Origin: Amycolatopsis sacchari
GTDB taxonomy: Bacteria > Actinomycetota > Actinomycetes > Mycobacteriales > Pseudonocardiaceae
Assembly (NCBI RefSeq): GCF_900114035.1
Contig: NZ_FORP01000008.1
Span: 124,001-188,000 of the forward strand
Direction: 5' to 3'
Length of the DNA stretch: 64,000 bases
Shown here: positions 7,591-16,782 of the stretch, one piece after another
Numbering within the stretch: position 1 is the first letter of the stretch
Layout of the letters: the number at the start of each line of letters is the position of its first letter
Translations under genes and position numbers: made by a program
The notes under the pieces: model-generated
What the model was told of the DNA's origin: nothing
The model's input: only the letters and a program-made list of their open reading frames with translations
Databases searched by the model: none

Positions 7591-9189
7591 ATGACGGGCG
7601 AGGAGCTGCTGCGCGCGGCGACGCGGCGCGTGCGGGGGCGCGCGCTGCTGGTCGTGCTCGTGACCGCGGGTGCGGCCGCGGCGAGCCTCCCGCTGCCGTC
7701 GGCGCTGGCGGGCGCGGTGGACTCCGCGATCGCCGGGCGGACGAACCTGGCGCTGGTCGCGTTCGTGCTGGTACTGGGGGCCGCGGAGATCCTCGCGGAG
7801 GTGGCCGGCGGGATCCTGACCACGAGCGTGACCAGCACGTCGACGGCGTGGCTGCGGCGGCTGCTGGTCGACCGGGTGCTCGCGCTGGGGCTGCGCTCGC
7901 GGTTCGCCGAGGGGGACGTGCTGAGCAGGCTGACCGGGGACTGCACGGCCGCCGGGGCCATCGTGTCGATCGTCGTGCAGCTGGGTTCGTCGGTGGTGAT
8001 CAGCACCGGGGCGGTGGTGCTGCTCGCGCTCATGGACTGGCGGCTCGCGCTGGTCTTCCTCGGCAGCGTGCCGCTCGCGCTGCTCACCGCCCGCGCGCAC
8101 CTGCGGCGCACGGCCGATGACGTGCTGACCTACCAGCGGGTTTCCGGCGAGTTGTCGGCGCGGCTGCTGGACGCGGTGCGCGGACTGCGCACGATCGCCG
8201 CGTCGGGCACCGCCGAGCGTGAGGCCGGGCGCGTGCTCCGGCCGCTGCCCCGGCTGCACGCGGCGGGACGGGGCATGTGGCGGACGCAGGCGCGCATGGT
8301 GTGGCGTGCCGCGTTGCTGCTGCCCGCCGTCGAACTCGCGGTGCTCACCGCGGCCGGGTTCGGGGTGCTCGCGGGGCGGTTGAGCATCGGGCAGGTGCTC
8401 GCCGCGCTCGGGTACGTGACGCTGGGGATGAGCCTGGTCCGCCAGATCCCGTTGCTCACCACGCTTTCCCGTGCTCGGTCGAGCGCCCACCGCATCGACG
8501 AGGTGCTGTCGGAACCGGTGCCGGAGCGCGGCGGGACGACCGTGCCCGAGGGGGACGGGGTGCTGGAGTTCGACGGGATCCGGATCCCCGGCGGCAGCCT
8601 GGTGGCGGTCGTGGGCCGTTCGGGTTCCGGGAAGTCCACACTGGCGGCGCGACTCGGGGGCCTGACGCCGGACGGGGTGCGCCTCGACGGCACGCCGGTC
8701 GCCGAGGTTCCACGTGCCCTCGTCGGTTACGCCTTCGAGCGGCCCGCCCTGATCGGGGACACCGTTGCGGACGCGGTCGCGTTCGGCGCCGGGGCGGGGC
8801 GCGACGCGATCCGCGCGGCCTGCCGCCAGGCGCAGGTGCACGACCTGGTCGTCCGGCTGCCCGAGGGGTACGACACCCCGCTCGCCGAAGCGCCGCTGTC
8901 CGGTGGGGAGGCGCAGCGGCTGGGGCTCGCGCGCGCGTTCGTCCGCCGTCCGCGGGTGCTGGTGCTCGACGACGCGACGGCCAGCCTCGACACCGTGACC
9001 GAGTCCCTTGTGGACAGTGCGATCCGGGAGTCCGGCAGCACCCGTGTGGTGGTGACGCGCAGGCCGACCACCGCCGCACGCGCGGATCTGGTGCTGTGGC
9101 TGGAAAACGGCGTGGTCCGGGCGGCCGCACCGCACGACGTGCTGTGGCGGGAGCCGGACTACCGCGCGATCTTCACGGAGGGGACGTGA
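7591..9189 (+). CDS. ABC exporter half-subunit with degenerate ATP site (RamA-like)
   Basis: A 532-residue half-transporter with an N-terminal six-helix membrane domain (about 1-300) and an ATPase domain (about 320-532). The start is ATG 7591 behind AAGGAGG. Walker A is VGRSGSGKST (about 342) and the signature LSGGEAQ is canonical. The Walker B end is LVLDDATAS, with Asp in place of the catalytic Glu. The Q-loop reads YAFERP without Gln, and the H-loop reads VVTRRPTT without His. It is therefore the non-catalytic partner of a heterodimer with the next gene. Its likely role is export of the lanthipeptide. Confidence 0.9.
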   Translation: MTGEELLRAATRRVRGRALLVVLVTAGAAAASLPLPSALAGAVDSAIAGRTNLALVAFVLVLGAAEILAEVAGGILTTSVTSTSTAWLRRLLVDRVLALGLRSRFAEGDVLSRLTGDCTAAGAIVSIVVQLGSSVVISTGAVVLLALMDWRLALVFLGSVPLALLTARAHLRRTADDVLTYQRVSGELSARLLDAVRGLRTIAASGTAEREAGRVLRPLPRLHAAGRGMWRTQARMVWRAALLLPAVELAVLTAAGFGVLAGRLSIGQVLAALGYVTLGMSLVRQIPLLTTLSRARSSAHRIDEVLSEPVPERGGTTVPEGDGVLEFDGIRIPGGSLVAVVGRSGSGKSTLAARLGGLTPDGVRLDGTPVAEVPRALVGYAFERPALIGDTVADAVAFGAGAGRDAIRAACRQAQVHDLVVRLPEGYDTPLAEAPLSGGEAQRLGLARAFVRRPRVLVLDDATASLDTVTESLVDSAIRESGSTRVVVTRRPTTAARADLVLWLENGVVRAAAPHDVLWREPDYRAIFTEGT

Positions 9190-10871
9190 GGCTGTACTGG
9201 CGCGCGCTGGGCGCGCAGTGGCGCGGCGGGCTGGTCCTGGCCGCGTGCTCGGTCGCCGAAGGGCTGCCCGCGTTCACCTCCGGACGGCTGGTGCAGCTAG
9301 CGGTGGACGACGGGTTCGCCGCGGGAAACCCGGGGCGCGGCGTGGCGTGGCTGCTCGTGTTCGGGGCGGTGGCGCTGGCCGGAGCGGGCGCGTCGCGCCT
9401 GGTGTGGCGGCAGCTGGGCACGCTGGTCGAACCGGTGCGGGACGCGCTGGTCACCGCCGTCGTCCGCGGGGTGCTGCACAACCCGCCGCGCCGCAACGGG
9501 GTCGACGCCGCCGCGGTCGCGCGGATCACGCAGCACATCGAGGTCATCCGCGACGCGACGGCGGGGTTGCTGGTGCAGGCGCGTGCGATGCTGGTGACCA
9601 CCGGGGGCGCGCTGCTGGGCCTGTTCACCGTCGCCGGCCCACTGGCGTGGCTGGTGGCGGCGCCCGTCGGCGCGTCGCTGGTCCTGTTCGCCTGCCTGCT
9701 GCCCGGGCTCGCGCGGCGCCAGCGCGAGGTGACGCTCGCCGACGAGACCACCGCGGAGCGCGCGGGCACGGTGCTGGCCGGGATGCGGGACGTGGTGGCG
9801 TGCGGCGCCGAACCGGAGGTCGCGCTGTCGCTGCACGCCGCAGTGGAGCACCAGGCGCGGTCGGCGATGCGGCTCGCCCGGATGGCGGCCGCCCGCACCG
9901 CGGTCATCGCGACCGGCGGTTTCCTGCCGCTGCTGCTCGCGCTCCTCGTCGCACCGGGGCTCGTCGGGTCCGGCGCGCTGAGCGCGGGGGCCGCGCTCGG
10001 CTCGCTGGTCTACCTCGCGACCAGCCTCCAGCCCGCCGTCCACAACCTGGGTGCCACGTCGAGCAGCGTCGTGCTCCGGCTGCTGGTGGCCCTGCGGCGG
10101 GTCGGGGAGACCACCGTGCTGCCCCCGCAGCCCTCGGGCGACCGTGAACCGGCCGACGCGACCGTCGAAGCCCGTGGGCTGACGTTCGGCTGGGGCGAGC
10201 ACGCCGAACCGATCGTGCGCGACCTCGATCTGCGGCTCGCGCCGGGTGACCACCTCGCCGTCGTCGGCCCCAGCGGTATCGGCAAGTCGACACTCGCGTC
10301 GTTGTTGACGGGGATGGTCCGGCCGCAGGCGGGTGAGGTGCTCGTCGGCGGGGTGCCCGTGCGCGAGCTGCGTGCCGCCGCGCTGCACCGGCTGGTCGCG
10401 CTCGTGCCGCAGGAGACCTACCTGTTCGACGGCACGGTGCGGGAGAACCTCGCGTTGTTCGCGCCGGGCGCCACCGACGAGCAGCTGGTCGCGGCGGTGC
10501 GGGCGGTCGGCGCGGACGGCGTGGTGTCCCGCCTCGGCGGGCTCGACGCCGAGCTGGGGCGCACCTCGGCGGGAGAAGCGCAGCTCCTCGCGCTCGCTCG
10601 CGTGTACGCGAGCCCGGCGCGGGTGGTCATCCTCGACGAGGCCACCTCCGGCCTCGACCCCGCCGCGGAGGTCCGTGCGGAAAGCGCTTTCTCGCAGCGT
10701 GGCGGGGTGCTGGTGGTGATCGCCCACCGGCTCTCGTCGGCGCTGCGCGCGGACCGCGTGCTCGTCATGGACGGCCGGTCGACCCTGCTGGGCAGCCACG
10801 ACGACCTGCTGGCCGCCTCGCCCCGCTACGCCGCGCTCATGCGGGCGTGGACCGATCCGGTCGCGGCCTGA
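9186..10871 (+). CDS. ABC exporter half-subunit with catalytic ATP site (RamB-like)
   Basis: A 561-residue half-transporter starting at GTG 9186, which overlaps the stop of its partner (GTGA), so production of the two is coupled. Six membrane helices precede the ATPase domain. Walker A VGPSGIGKST, Q-loop LVPQETYLF, Walker B VVILDEATSG with the catalytic Glu, and H-loop VIAHRLSS are all intact. The signature is altered to TSAGEAQ. Paired with the previous protein this gives one competent and one degenerate ATP site. Its 3' end overlaps the convergent thioesterase gene by 35 bases. Confidence 0.9.
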   Translation: MRLYWRALGAQWRGGLVLAACSVAEGLPAFTSGRLVQLAVDDGFAAGNPGRGVAWLLVFGAVALAGAGASRLVWRQLGTLVEPVRDALVTAVVRGVLHNPPRRNGVDAAAVARITQHIEVIRDATAGLLVQARAMLVTTGGALLGLFTVAGPLAWLVAAPVGASLVLFACLLPGLARRQREVTLADETTAERAGTVLAGMRDVVACGAEPEVALSLHAAVEHQARSAMRLARMAAARTAVIATGGFLPLLLALLVAPGLVGSGALSAGAALGSLVYLATSLQPAVHNLGATSSSVVLRLLVALRRVGETTVLPPQPSGDREPADATVEARGLTFGWGEHAEPIVRDLDLRLAPGDHLAVVGPSGIGKSTLASLLTGMVRPQAGEVLVGGVPVRELRAAALHRLVALVPQETYLFDGTVRENLALFAPGATDEQLVAAVRAVGADGVVSRLGGLDAELGRTSAGEAQLLALARVYASPARVVILDEATSGLDPAAEVRAESAFSQRGGVLVVIAHRLSSALRADRVLVMDGRSTLLGSHDDLLAASPRYAALMRAWTDPVAA

Positions 10872-11268
10872 GCTCCTCCAGGCAGTCCCGCAGCCTGCCC
10901 TCGACCGGCACCGGCCGACGGGTCTCGCGGTCGACGAACACGTGCACGAAGTGCCCCTCCGCGACCAGGATTTCCCCGTGCCGGATGGCGATCTCGTAGC
11001 GGACGCTCGACTTGCCGAGGTGCCCGACGCGCAGGCCCACCGACAGCACGTCGGGGAACGAGACCGAGGCGTGGTAGTTGCAGTGGGACTCGACGCACAG
11101 GCCGATCACCTGGCTCTTCTCCAGGTCCAGACCACCACGCTCGATCAGCCAGGTGTTGATCACCGTATCCATCAGCGAGTAGTGCACGACGTTGTTGACG
11201 TGCCCGTAGACGTCGTTGTCCTTCCAGCGCGTCGGCACCGTCCGCCAGTGCGGGTACTCGTTCACCAC
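10837..11268 (-). CDS. Acyl-CoA thioesterase, 4HBT hotdog family
   Basis: A 143-residue single-hotdog protein with the 4HBT signature: RWKDNDVYGHVNNVVHYSL carries the catalytic Asp and the H-V-N-N helix. It follows the Fe-ADH gene with a 7-base overlap, indicating an operon. The substrate is unknown; hydrolysis of a short acyl-CoA is likely. The 3' end runs 35 bases into the convergent ABC transporter gene. Confidence 0.85.
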   Translation of the reverse strand: MVNEYPHWRTVPTRWKDNDVYGHVNNVVHYSLMDTVINTWLIERGGLDLEKSQVIGLCVESHCNYHASVSFPDVLSVGLRVGHLGKSSVRYEIAIRHGEILVAEGHFVHVFVDRETRRPVPVEGRLRDCLEELRPRPDRSTPA

Positions 11269-12533
11269 AGCGACACCGACCGGCGCAGGATGCTCGCGAG
11301 GTCGTCCTCCGTGGGCGTGCGGGGCGCGATGGCGAGCAGCCGCTGCTGCTTGAGCGTGCCCTCGACGAGTGAGTCCACATCGGACTCGGTGTACCCCACG
11401 GCACCGATCCCGTTGGGGATGCCGATGCGCTCCATCAGCCGCCGCAGCACGGTGGGCAGGTAGTCGGCGTCGTCGTTCGGCCGGTCGACCTCGGGGCCGA
11501 GCAGCTGCGCGACCCGCAGGTGCCGCTCCGGCGCGGCTTGGAAGGTGAACCGGAACGCCTCCGGCGCGGTGAGTGACACCGCCATACCGTGTGGCACGAG
11601 CGGTTCCTCCGGCGGGTAGCCCTCCGGCACGAACTCACGAACGCGCCCCGCGATGGGGTAGGCGTTGGCGTGCGGGATGTGCACGCCGGCGTTGCCGAAA
11701 CCGAGCCCGGCGAAGGTCGCCGCGAGCGCCAGGTTCTCCCGCGCGTGCAGGTCGTCCCCGTTCTCGACGGCGGCGGGCAGCGCGTCGCGCAGCAGCACGA
11801 GCGCGCGCTCGGCGAACATGTCCGCCATCGGGTTCGCGCCGCAGTAGGGTACGCGCTCCTCGGGCTTCTTGCGCTCGAACTCAGTGTACGCCTTGGCCGT
11901 GTAGCTCTCCGCCGCGTGGCACAGGATGTCCATCCCGCTGGCGGCGGTGACCGAGGGCGGCTGGGTGACCGTCAGCCGCGGGTCCACGACGGCGAGCGTC
12001 GGGCGCAGCCGCAGGTGGCTGATGCCGGTCTTGACCTGCAACGACAGCACGTCGAGCACGCACACCGTGGTGCTCTCCGCGCCGGTTCCGGTGGTGGTCG
12101 GGACCGCGACCAGCGGCTTGAGCGGCGCACTGGGCGCGCGGCCGCCGCCGACGGGCGGGTTGACGTAGTCCATCAACTCGCCTTCGTTGCTGGTCAACAG
12201 GTTCACCGCCTTCGCGGTGTCGATGGTGGAGCCGCCGCCGACCGCGACGAACGCGTCCCACGGGCCGGTTCCGCGCGCGTGCTCGACCGCCTTGGCCATG
12301 CTCACGTCCGTCGGTTCGACGTGCACCCCGTCGAAGATCTCGGCCCGCAGGCCGTACCCCGCCAGCCCTTCGGCGATGCGCCGCGGCCAGCCGGTCGCGG
12401 CTACGCCGGGATCGGTGAGCACGAGTACGCTCCGCGCACCGGTCTGAACCAGGTCGTACCCGATCTCTTCGCAGGCGCCTGCGCCGTACTTCAGCGCGGG
12501 CGCCCCGTAGGTGAACACGGTCTCGTTGGCCAC
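11262..12533 (-). CDS. Iron-dependent alcohol dehydrogenase, hydroxyacid-oxoacid transhydrogenase-like
   Basis: A 423-residue group III alcohol dehydrogenase. The NAD-binding motif AVGGGSTIDTAKAVN and PTTTGTGAEST are clear. Metal-binding residues occur in SGMDILCHAAES (Asp, His) and GVHIPHANAYPI plus VPHGMAVSLTAPEAF (His). The length and the VPHGMAVSLTAPEAF block resemble mitochondrial ADHFE1/HOT enzymes, which couple 4-hydroxybutyrate oxidation to 2-oxoglutarate reduction. It heads a two-gene operon with the thioesterase and is divergent from the ThDP enzyme, with only about 20 bases between the starts. Confidence 0.86.
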   Translation of the reverse strand: MANETVFTYGAPALKYGAGACEEIGYDLVQTGARSVLVLTDPGVAATGWPRRIAEGLAGYGLRAEIFDGVHVEPTDVSMAKAVEHARGTGPWDAFVAVGGGSTIDTAKAVNLLTSNEGELMDYVNPPVGGGRAPSAPLKPLVAVPTTTGTGAESTTVCVLDVLSLQVKTGISHLRLRPTLAVVDPRLTVTQPPSVTAASGMDILCHAAESYTAKAYTEFERKKPEERVPYCGANPMADMFAERALVLLRDALPAAVENGDDLHARENLALAATFAGLGFGNAGVHIPHANAYPIAGRVREFVPEGYPPEEPLVPHGMAVSLTAPEAFRFTFQAAPERHLRVAQLLGPEVDRPNDDADYLPTVLRRLMERIGIPNGIGAVGYTESDVDSLVEGTLKQQRLLAIAPRTPTEDDLASILRRSVSLW

Positions 12534-12554
12534 GTCCTGAGCATAGGGGGCTAC

Positions 12555-14240
12555 TTGACCAAGGTCGGCAACGCTGATTACCTAGGTGCCATCACGTATC
12601 AGCAAGGGTGGACGGTCGGGCGGACGGCGGTCCGGGTATTGGGTGACGCGGGCGTGCGGCGCGCGTACACCGTGCCCGCGGACTCGTTCCTCGACCTCCT
12701 CGACGTACTGCAGTTCGACTCCCCGCTCACCGTCGTGCACGCCCGGCACGAAACGGGCGCGGCGTTCATGGCCGAGGCGGAGGGCAAGCTGCGGGAGGTC
12801 CCCGCGTTGCTGCTGGGAGCCCGCGGCCCGAACACGTTGAACCTGCTCCCCGGCGTCCAGACGGCGCAGCGCGACGAGACGCCGATGATCGTGCTGCTGG
12901 CCGACCGCCCGTCGGTGGGCCTCCTCGGTGACGACGCCGACGATCCCGACCCGGTCGAGCCGTTCCGCCCGTACGCCAAGTGGAGCGCCCGCGCTGAGGT
13001 CGCCTCCGAGGTGCCCGCGTTGCTCGCCGAGGCGCTGGGCGAGGTGCGGCGCGGCCGTCGCGGGCCCGCGGTGCTCGCGGTGCCGGACGACTTCTGGATC
13101 GCGCCGTACGAAGGCGGCGTTCCCCAGCCCGAACCGCCGCCCGACCGCAGCGGCGCGTTGCTGCGGTCGGCCGACGAGGTTGCGTCGCTGCTCGCGGACG
13201 CCCGCTACCCGGTCGTCATCGCCGGCGCCGGGGTGCGCGCGGCACGGGACGAACTGGTCGAAGTGGCCGAGAAACTGGGGCTGTCGGTGTACAACGCGTT
13301 CCGCAGGCAGGACGCCTTCCCCGAGAACCACGCCCGCTACGCCGGTCACCTCGGGCTCGGCATCCCGGCCCGCCAGCTCGACGCGCTCGACCGCGCCGAC
13401 CTGGTGCTCGCCATCGGGACCAGGCTGGACGAGGTGACCACGCAGAACCACCGCTACCCGTCACCGAGCCAGACGCTGGTGGTGATCGGCACCGGGCTGA
13501 CCCCCACGCGCCGCCGGGGCCTCACGTTCCGCATCGAGTGCGAGATCGCGCCGTTCCTGCGGGAGCTGGCGGGCGTCGCGATCCCGCGCACGCGGCGCAG
13601 CTCGGCCGCGAACGCCTCCACGCACACCTACATGACCCCTCCGGACACGCGGGGCAGCGTGCTCGTGCACCCCGCCGACGTGGTGCGGGCGGTGCGCCGG
13701 ACGGCCCCCGAGAACACGATCGTCGCGAGCGACTCCAGCAACTTCGCTGGATTCGTGCACCGCTACTGGTGCTTCACGGCCCCGCACACGCAGCTCGGGC
13801 CGGCGGACCGGACGGTGGGGTACGCGGTGCCCGCGGCGGTGGCGGCCAAGCTCGCCGCGCCGAAGCGCACGGTGGTCGCGATGACGGGCGACGGCGGCCT
13901 GCTGTCCAGCGGGCAGGAGCTGGAGACCGCGGTCCGCTACCGCGCGCAGGTGATCGTCGTGGTCAGCCAGAACGGGCTGTACGGCGACATGGCGATGCAC
14001 CAGGCCCGCACGCACGGCAGGCTGTCCGGGGTCGCGCTGGAGCCGGTGGACTTCGCCGCGTGGGCGCGTTCGCTCGGCGCGGTCGGCTACACCGTCCAGT
14101 CGCCCGAGCAGCTGGAGCCGACGATCGCGCGGGCGCTGCGGCACCAGCGGCCCAGCGTCATCGACGTGCGCACCGACCCGGACGTGATCGACCCCGACGT
14201 GCGGCTCAGCGCCCTTTTCCCGGCGCAGCGCACCCGCTGA
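12555..14240 (+). CDS. Thiamine-diphosphate-dependent enzyme, acetolactate synthase/benzoylformate decarboxylase family
   Basis: About 561 residues with the three-domain ThDP layout. The N-terminal PYR domain has the activating Glu in HARHETGAAFMAEA, the middle domain is Rossmann-like, and the C-terminal PP domain has the ThDP/Mg motif GDGGLLSSGQ followed by SQNG. The start is uncertain. No ATG exists near the domain edge, and TTG 12555 behind AGGGGG is the best candidate (GTG 12652 would cut into the fold). Lacking neighbours that make branched-chain amino acids, it may be a decarboxylase or carboligase and not IlvB. It is divergent from the Fe-ADH. Confidence 0.8.
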   Translation: MTKVGNADYLGAITYQQGWTVGRTAVRVLGDAGVRRAYTVPADSFLDLLDVLQFDSPLTVVHARHETGAAFMAEAEGKLREVPALLLGARGPNTLNLLPGVQTAQRDETPMIVLLADRPSVGLLGDDADDPDPVEPFRPYAKWSARAEVASEVPALLAEALGEVRRGRRGPAVLAVPDDFWIAPYEGGVPQPEPPPDRSGALLRSADEVASLLADARYPVVIAGAGVRAARDELVEVAEKLGLSVYNAFRRQDAFPENHARYAGHLGLGIPARQLDALDRADLVLAIGTRLDEVTTQNHRYPSPSQTLVVIGTGLTPTRRRGLTFRIECEIAPFLRELAGVAIPRTRRSSAANASTHTYMTPPDTRGSVLVHPADVVRAVRRTAPENTIVASDSSNFAGFVHRYWCFTAPHTQLGPADRTVGYAVPAAVAAKLAAPKRTVVAMTGDGGLLSSGQELETAVRYRAQVIVVVSQNGLYGDMAMHQARTHGRLSGVALEPVDFAAWARSLGAVGYTVQSPEQLEPTIARALRHQRPSVIDVRTDPDVIDPDVRLSALFPAQRTR

Positions 14241-14326
14241 GGCGAGCTCGCCTCGCATTTTCCGCGGGACTCGCGTAGGGTCGGAATTCCTTACTATTTC
14301 CCGAATTCTGAAATTGGTACTTCTGC

Positions 14327-15265
14327 ATGGTCACTGAAACCCCCGTCCGCAAACCGAAACCGATGCTCTCGGGTATGCGTTCGCTACCCGAACACGTACT
14401 GGTCAAGGTGTTCGTGTTGCTGCCGCTGGTCGCGCTGGCGGCGGCGGTGCCGTTCGCCTGGGGCTGGGGGCTGAGCTGGCTCGACGTCGGCCTCGGCGCG
14501 TTCTTCTTCGTCGTGTCCGGCCTCGGCGTGACCGCCGGCTACCACCGGCACTTCACCCACGGCTCGTTCAAGGCGCGGCGGCCGCTGCGCGTCGCGCTGG
14601 CCATCGCGGGCAACCTGTCCGCGCAGGGGCCCGCGACCACGTGGGTGGCCGACCACCGGCGGCACCACGCGTACTCCGACCGGGCGGGTGACCCGCACTC
14701 GCCGTGGCTGTTCGGCACCGGGCCGAAAGCCCTGGCCAAGGGCTTCTGGCACGCCCACATGGGCTGGCTGTTCGAGCGCGAGGTGACCAACGCCGAGCGG
14801 TTCGCGCCCGACCTGCTCGCCGACCGCGACATCCGCAGGGTGGACGGCCTGTTCCCCGTCTGGGTAGCCGCGACGTTCCTGCTCCCGGCGATCGCGGGCG
14901 GCCTGATCACCTGGTCGGTGTGGGGCGGGGTGACCGCCTTCTTCTGGGCCGGCCTCGTCAGGGTGGCGCTGCTGCACCACGTCACCTGGTCGGTGAACTC
15001 GATCTGCCACATGATCGGCGAGCGCCCGTTCGCCAGCAGGGACAAGGCGGCGAACTTCTGGCCGCTGGCGATCTTCTCCTTCGGTGAGTCGTGGCACAAC
15101 CTGCACCACGCCGACCCGACGTGCGCCCGCCACGGCGTCCGACGTGGGCAGATCGACATCACGGCACGGCTGATCTGGATCTTCGAGAAGCTCGGCTGGG
15201 CCTCGCAGGTGCGCTGGCCGACACCCCAGCGGCTGAACCGGCTGGCGCTCCAGCCCGATCTGTGA
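14327..15265 (+). CDS. Acyl-CoA/fatty-acid desaturase, membrane di-iron type
   Basis: A 312-residue delta-9-like desaturase. All three histidine boxes are present: YHRHFTH (about 72), DHRRHHAYSD (about 109) and WHNLHHADPT (about 257). Hydrophobic pairs before the first and after the second box fit four membrane helices. It probably introduces double bonds into acyl chains of membrane lipids, using ferredoxin or an external reductase. A cold-shock gene follows, and low-temperature co-function is plausible but is inference. Confidence 0.9.
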   Translation: MVTETPVRKPKPMLSGMRSLPEHVLVKVFVLLPLVALAAAVPFAWGWGLSWLDVGLGAFFFVVSGLGVTAGYHRHFTHGSFKARRPLRVALAIAGNLSAQGPATTWVADHRRHHAYSDRAGDPHSPWLFGTGPKALAKGFWHAHMGWLFEREVTNAERFAPDLLADRDIRRVDGLFPVWVAATFLLPAIAGGLITWSVWGGVTAFFWAGLVRVALLHHVTWSVNSICHMIGERPFASRDKAANFWPLAIFSFGESWHNLHHADPTCARHGVRRGQIDITARLIWIFEKLGWASQVRWPTPQRLNRLALQPDL

Positions 15266-15291
15266 TTAACTGTAAGAGGTCTCAAGCTTTT

Positions 15292-15322
15292 GTGTTCGTG
15301 CTAACCCACGCTCGCAGAACTT
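15292..15322 (+). promoter_or_regulatory. Conserved 5' leader element of cold-shock gene 1
   Basis: GTGTTCGTG (15292-15300) and CTCGCAGAACTT (15311-15322) recur before the second cold-shock gene with nearly the same spacing. GTTC can pair with GAAC and GTG with CAC, giving a small interrupted stem about 100 bases before the ATG. It could be a promoter-proximal RNA element or a thermosensitive leader. Confidence 0.45.
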
Positions 15323-15426
15323 AGCGGGCGTAGTGGTTTCCCATTCGGGAGAGCAAACCGCCTCGCGTTGACCCGGAGCATCGAAAAGGTGCTCTGCTTG
15401 TTTTGCAGTATATGGAGATTGTTTAC

Positions 15427-15630
15427 ATGGTTCAGGGCACTGTGAAGTGGTTCAACTCCGAGAAGGGGTTCGGCTTCATCACCCCCGACAACGGTGGCGG
15501 CGACGTGTTCGTGCACTACTCGGAGATCCAGGGCAACGGCTTCCGTAGCCTCGAGGAGAACGCCCGCGTCGAGTTCGAGATCGGCCAGGGCCAGAAGGGT
15601 CCGCAGGCCACCTCGGTCAGCGTCATCTGA
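15427..15630 (+). CDS. Cold-shock protein, CspA family
   Basis: A 67-residue single cold-shock domain: [13 protein letters not shown] holds RNP1 and DVFVHYSEI holds RNP2. These residues bind single-stranded RNA/DNA and melt structures in mRNA. The start MVQGTVKW is conserved; two upstream in-frame ATGs would add unmatched residues. A long leader (about 100-160 bases) and a strong terminator frame the gene. A second copy lies at 30,019. Confidence 0.95.
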   Translation: MVQGTVKWFNSEKGFGFITPDNGGGDVFVHYSEIQGNGFRSLEENARVEFEIGQGQKGPQATSVSVI

Positions 15631-15645
15631 CACAGGCTTCGAAAC

Positions 15646-15678
15646 GAGCCCCCCGCCTCCCCGTGAGGCGGGGGGCTC
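15646..15678 (+). terminator. Rho-independent terminator after cold-shock gene 1
   Basis: The perfect stem GAGCCCCCCGCCTC with its complement and a 5-base loop is followed by CTTCGTTTG. It starts 16 bases after the csp stop codon and separates csp from the aco operon. Confidence 0.85.
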
Positions 15679-15741
15679 CTTCGTTTGCAACGGGGTGCAA
15701 CCCTTCCCGGCGGGGGCCTCGCGGGTGTCCCATGGACAACT

Positions 15742-16782
15742 GTGACGGAACCCACAGTCGGGATCGTGGTGAACCCCGCGTCCGGCCGCGACATCCGGCG
15801 GCTGGTCGCGAAGGCCTCGGTGTTCCCGACCGCCGAGAAGGCGAACATGGTGCAGCGGCTGCTCACCGCGCTCGCCTCGGTCGGGGTCACCCGCGCGCTG
15901 CTCTCGACCGACCTCGGCGGCATCTCCGCCGCCGTCCTGCGGGCCCTGCGCACCGGGCGCAACGCCTGGCCCGCCGTCGAGTTCTGCGAGGACCCGCTCA
16001 CCGACAGCGCGCAGGACACCACCAACGCCGTCCGCCGGATGGTCGCCGAGGGCGCCGGGGTGGTCGTCTGCCTAGGGGGTGACGGCACCGCCCGCGTCGC
16101 GGCCGCGGCCTGCGGGGACGTGCCGCTGCTGCCGCTGTCCACCGGCACGAACAACGCGTTCCCGCAGCTCCGCGAGGCCACGGTGGCCGGACTCGCCGCC
16201 GGGCTGGTGGCCACCGGCGCGGTGGACGCCACCCGCCGCGCGTCCGTTCTCGAAGTCACCGCGGGGCAGCGCACCGAACTCGCCCTCGTCGACGTCTGCG
16301 GGGCCAGCTCCCCGTACGTCGGCTCCCGCGCGCTGTGGGAGCCCGCCCAGCTCACCGAGCTGTACTGCACCTTCGCCGAACCCGACGCGATCGGCCTGTC
16401 CAGCGTCGCAGGGCAGCTGTGCCCGAGCCCCCGTGACGAACCGGGCGGCGTCGCGCTGCGGTTCGCGCCGCTCCCCGAAGCCCGCTGGATCGTGCGGGCG
16501 CCGATCGCGCCGGGGCTCGTCGTGCCCGTCGGCGTCCGCGACTGGCGCGTGCTGCCCGTCGGCGAACCCGTCGAACTCGCCCCGTGTGGCGTCGTCGCCG
16601 TGGACGGGGAGCGCGAACTCGAGCTACGGGACACCCCCGCGTCCGTCCGCCTGCGAGCCGACGGACCGCGCTGCGTCGATGTCACCGCCGCCCTCACCGA
16701 AGCAGCTTCCCGCGCACTGCTCACAGAAAGGAACGTCACCGATGACGGACACCTTGCCCACCCCGGCCGCACCCGGCCTTGA
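15742..16782 (+). CDS. acoX: AcoX-like ATP-NAD-kinase-fold protein of acetoin catabolism
   Basis: A 346-residue protein with the NAD-kinase/diacylglycerol-kinase fold: GIVVNPASGRD at the N-terminus and LGGDGTAR near residue 115, then PLSTGTNNAFP. The position immediately before the acetoin dehydrogenase E1 genes is typical of AcoX, whose exact reaction is not established. GTG 15742 is chosen because translation upstream of it is unlike the family; its ribosome site is weak. The 3' end overlaps acoA by 41 bases. Confidence 0.78.
   Translation: MTEPTVGIVVNPASGRDIRRLVAKASVFPTAEKANMVQRLLTALASVGVTRALLSTDLGGISAAVLRALRTGRNAWPAVEFCEDPLTDSAQDTTNAVRRMVAEGAGVVVCLGGDGTARVAAAACGDVPLLPLSTGTNNAFPQLREATVAGLAAGLVATGAVDATRRASVLEVTAGQRTELALVDVCGASSPYVGSRALWEPAQLTELYCTFAEPDAIGLSSVAGQLCPSPRDEPGGVALRFAPLPEARWIVRAPIAPGLVVPVGVRDWRVLPVGEPVELAPCGVVAVDGERELELRDTPASVRLRADGPRCVDVTAALTEAASRALLTERNVTDDGHLAHPGRTRP

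Noticed and set aside
5112..8111. Antisense open frame of about 1000 codons opposite lanKC
   Set aside because: High-GC shadow frame; the composition is unnatural and the sense strand carries clear kinase and LanC-like domains.
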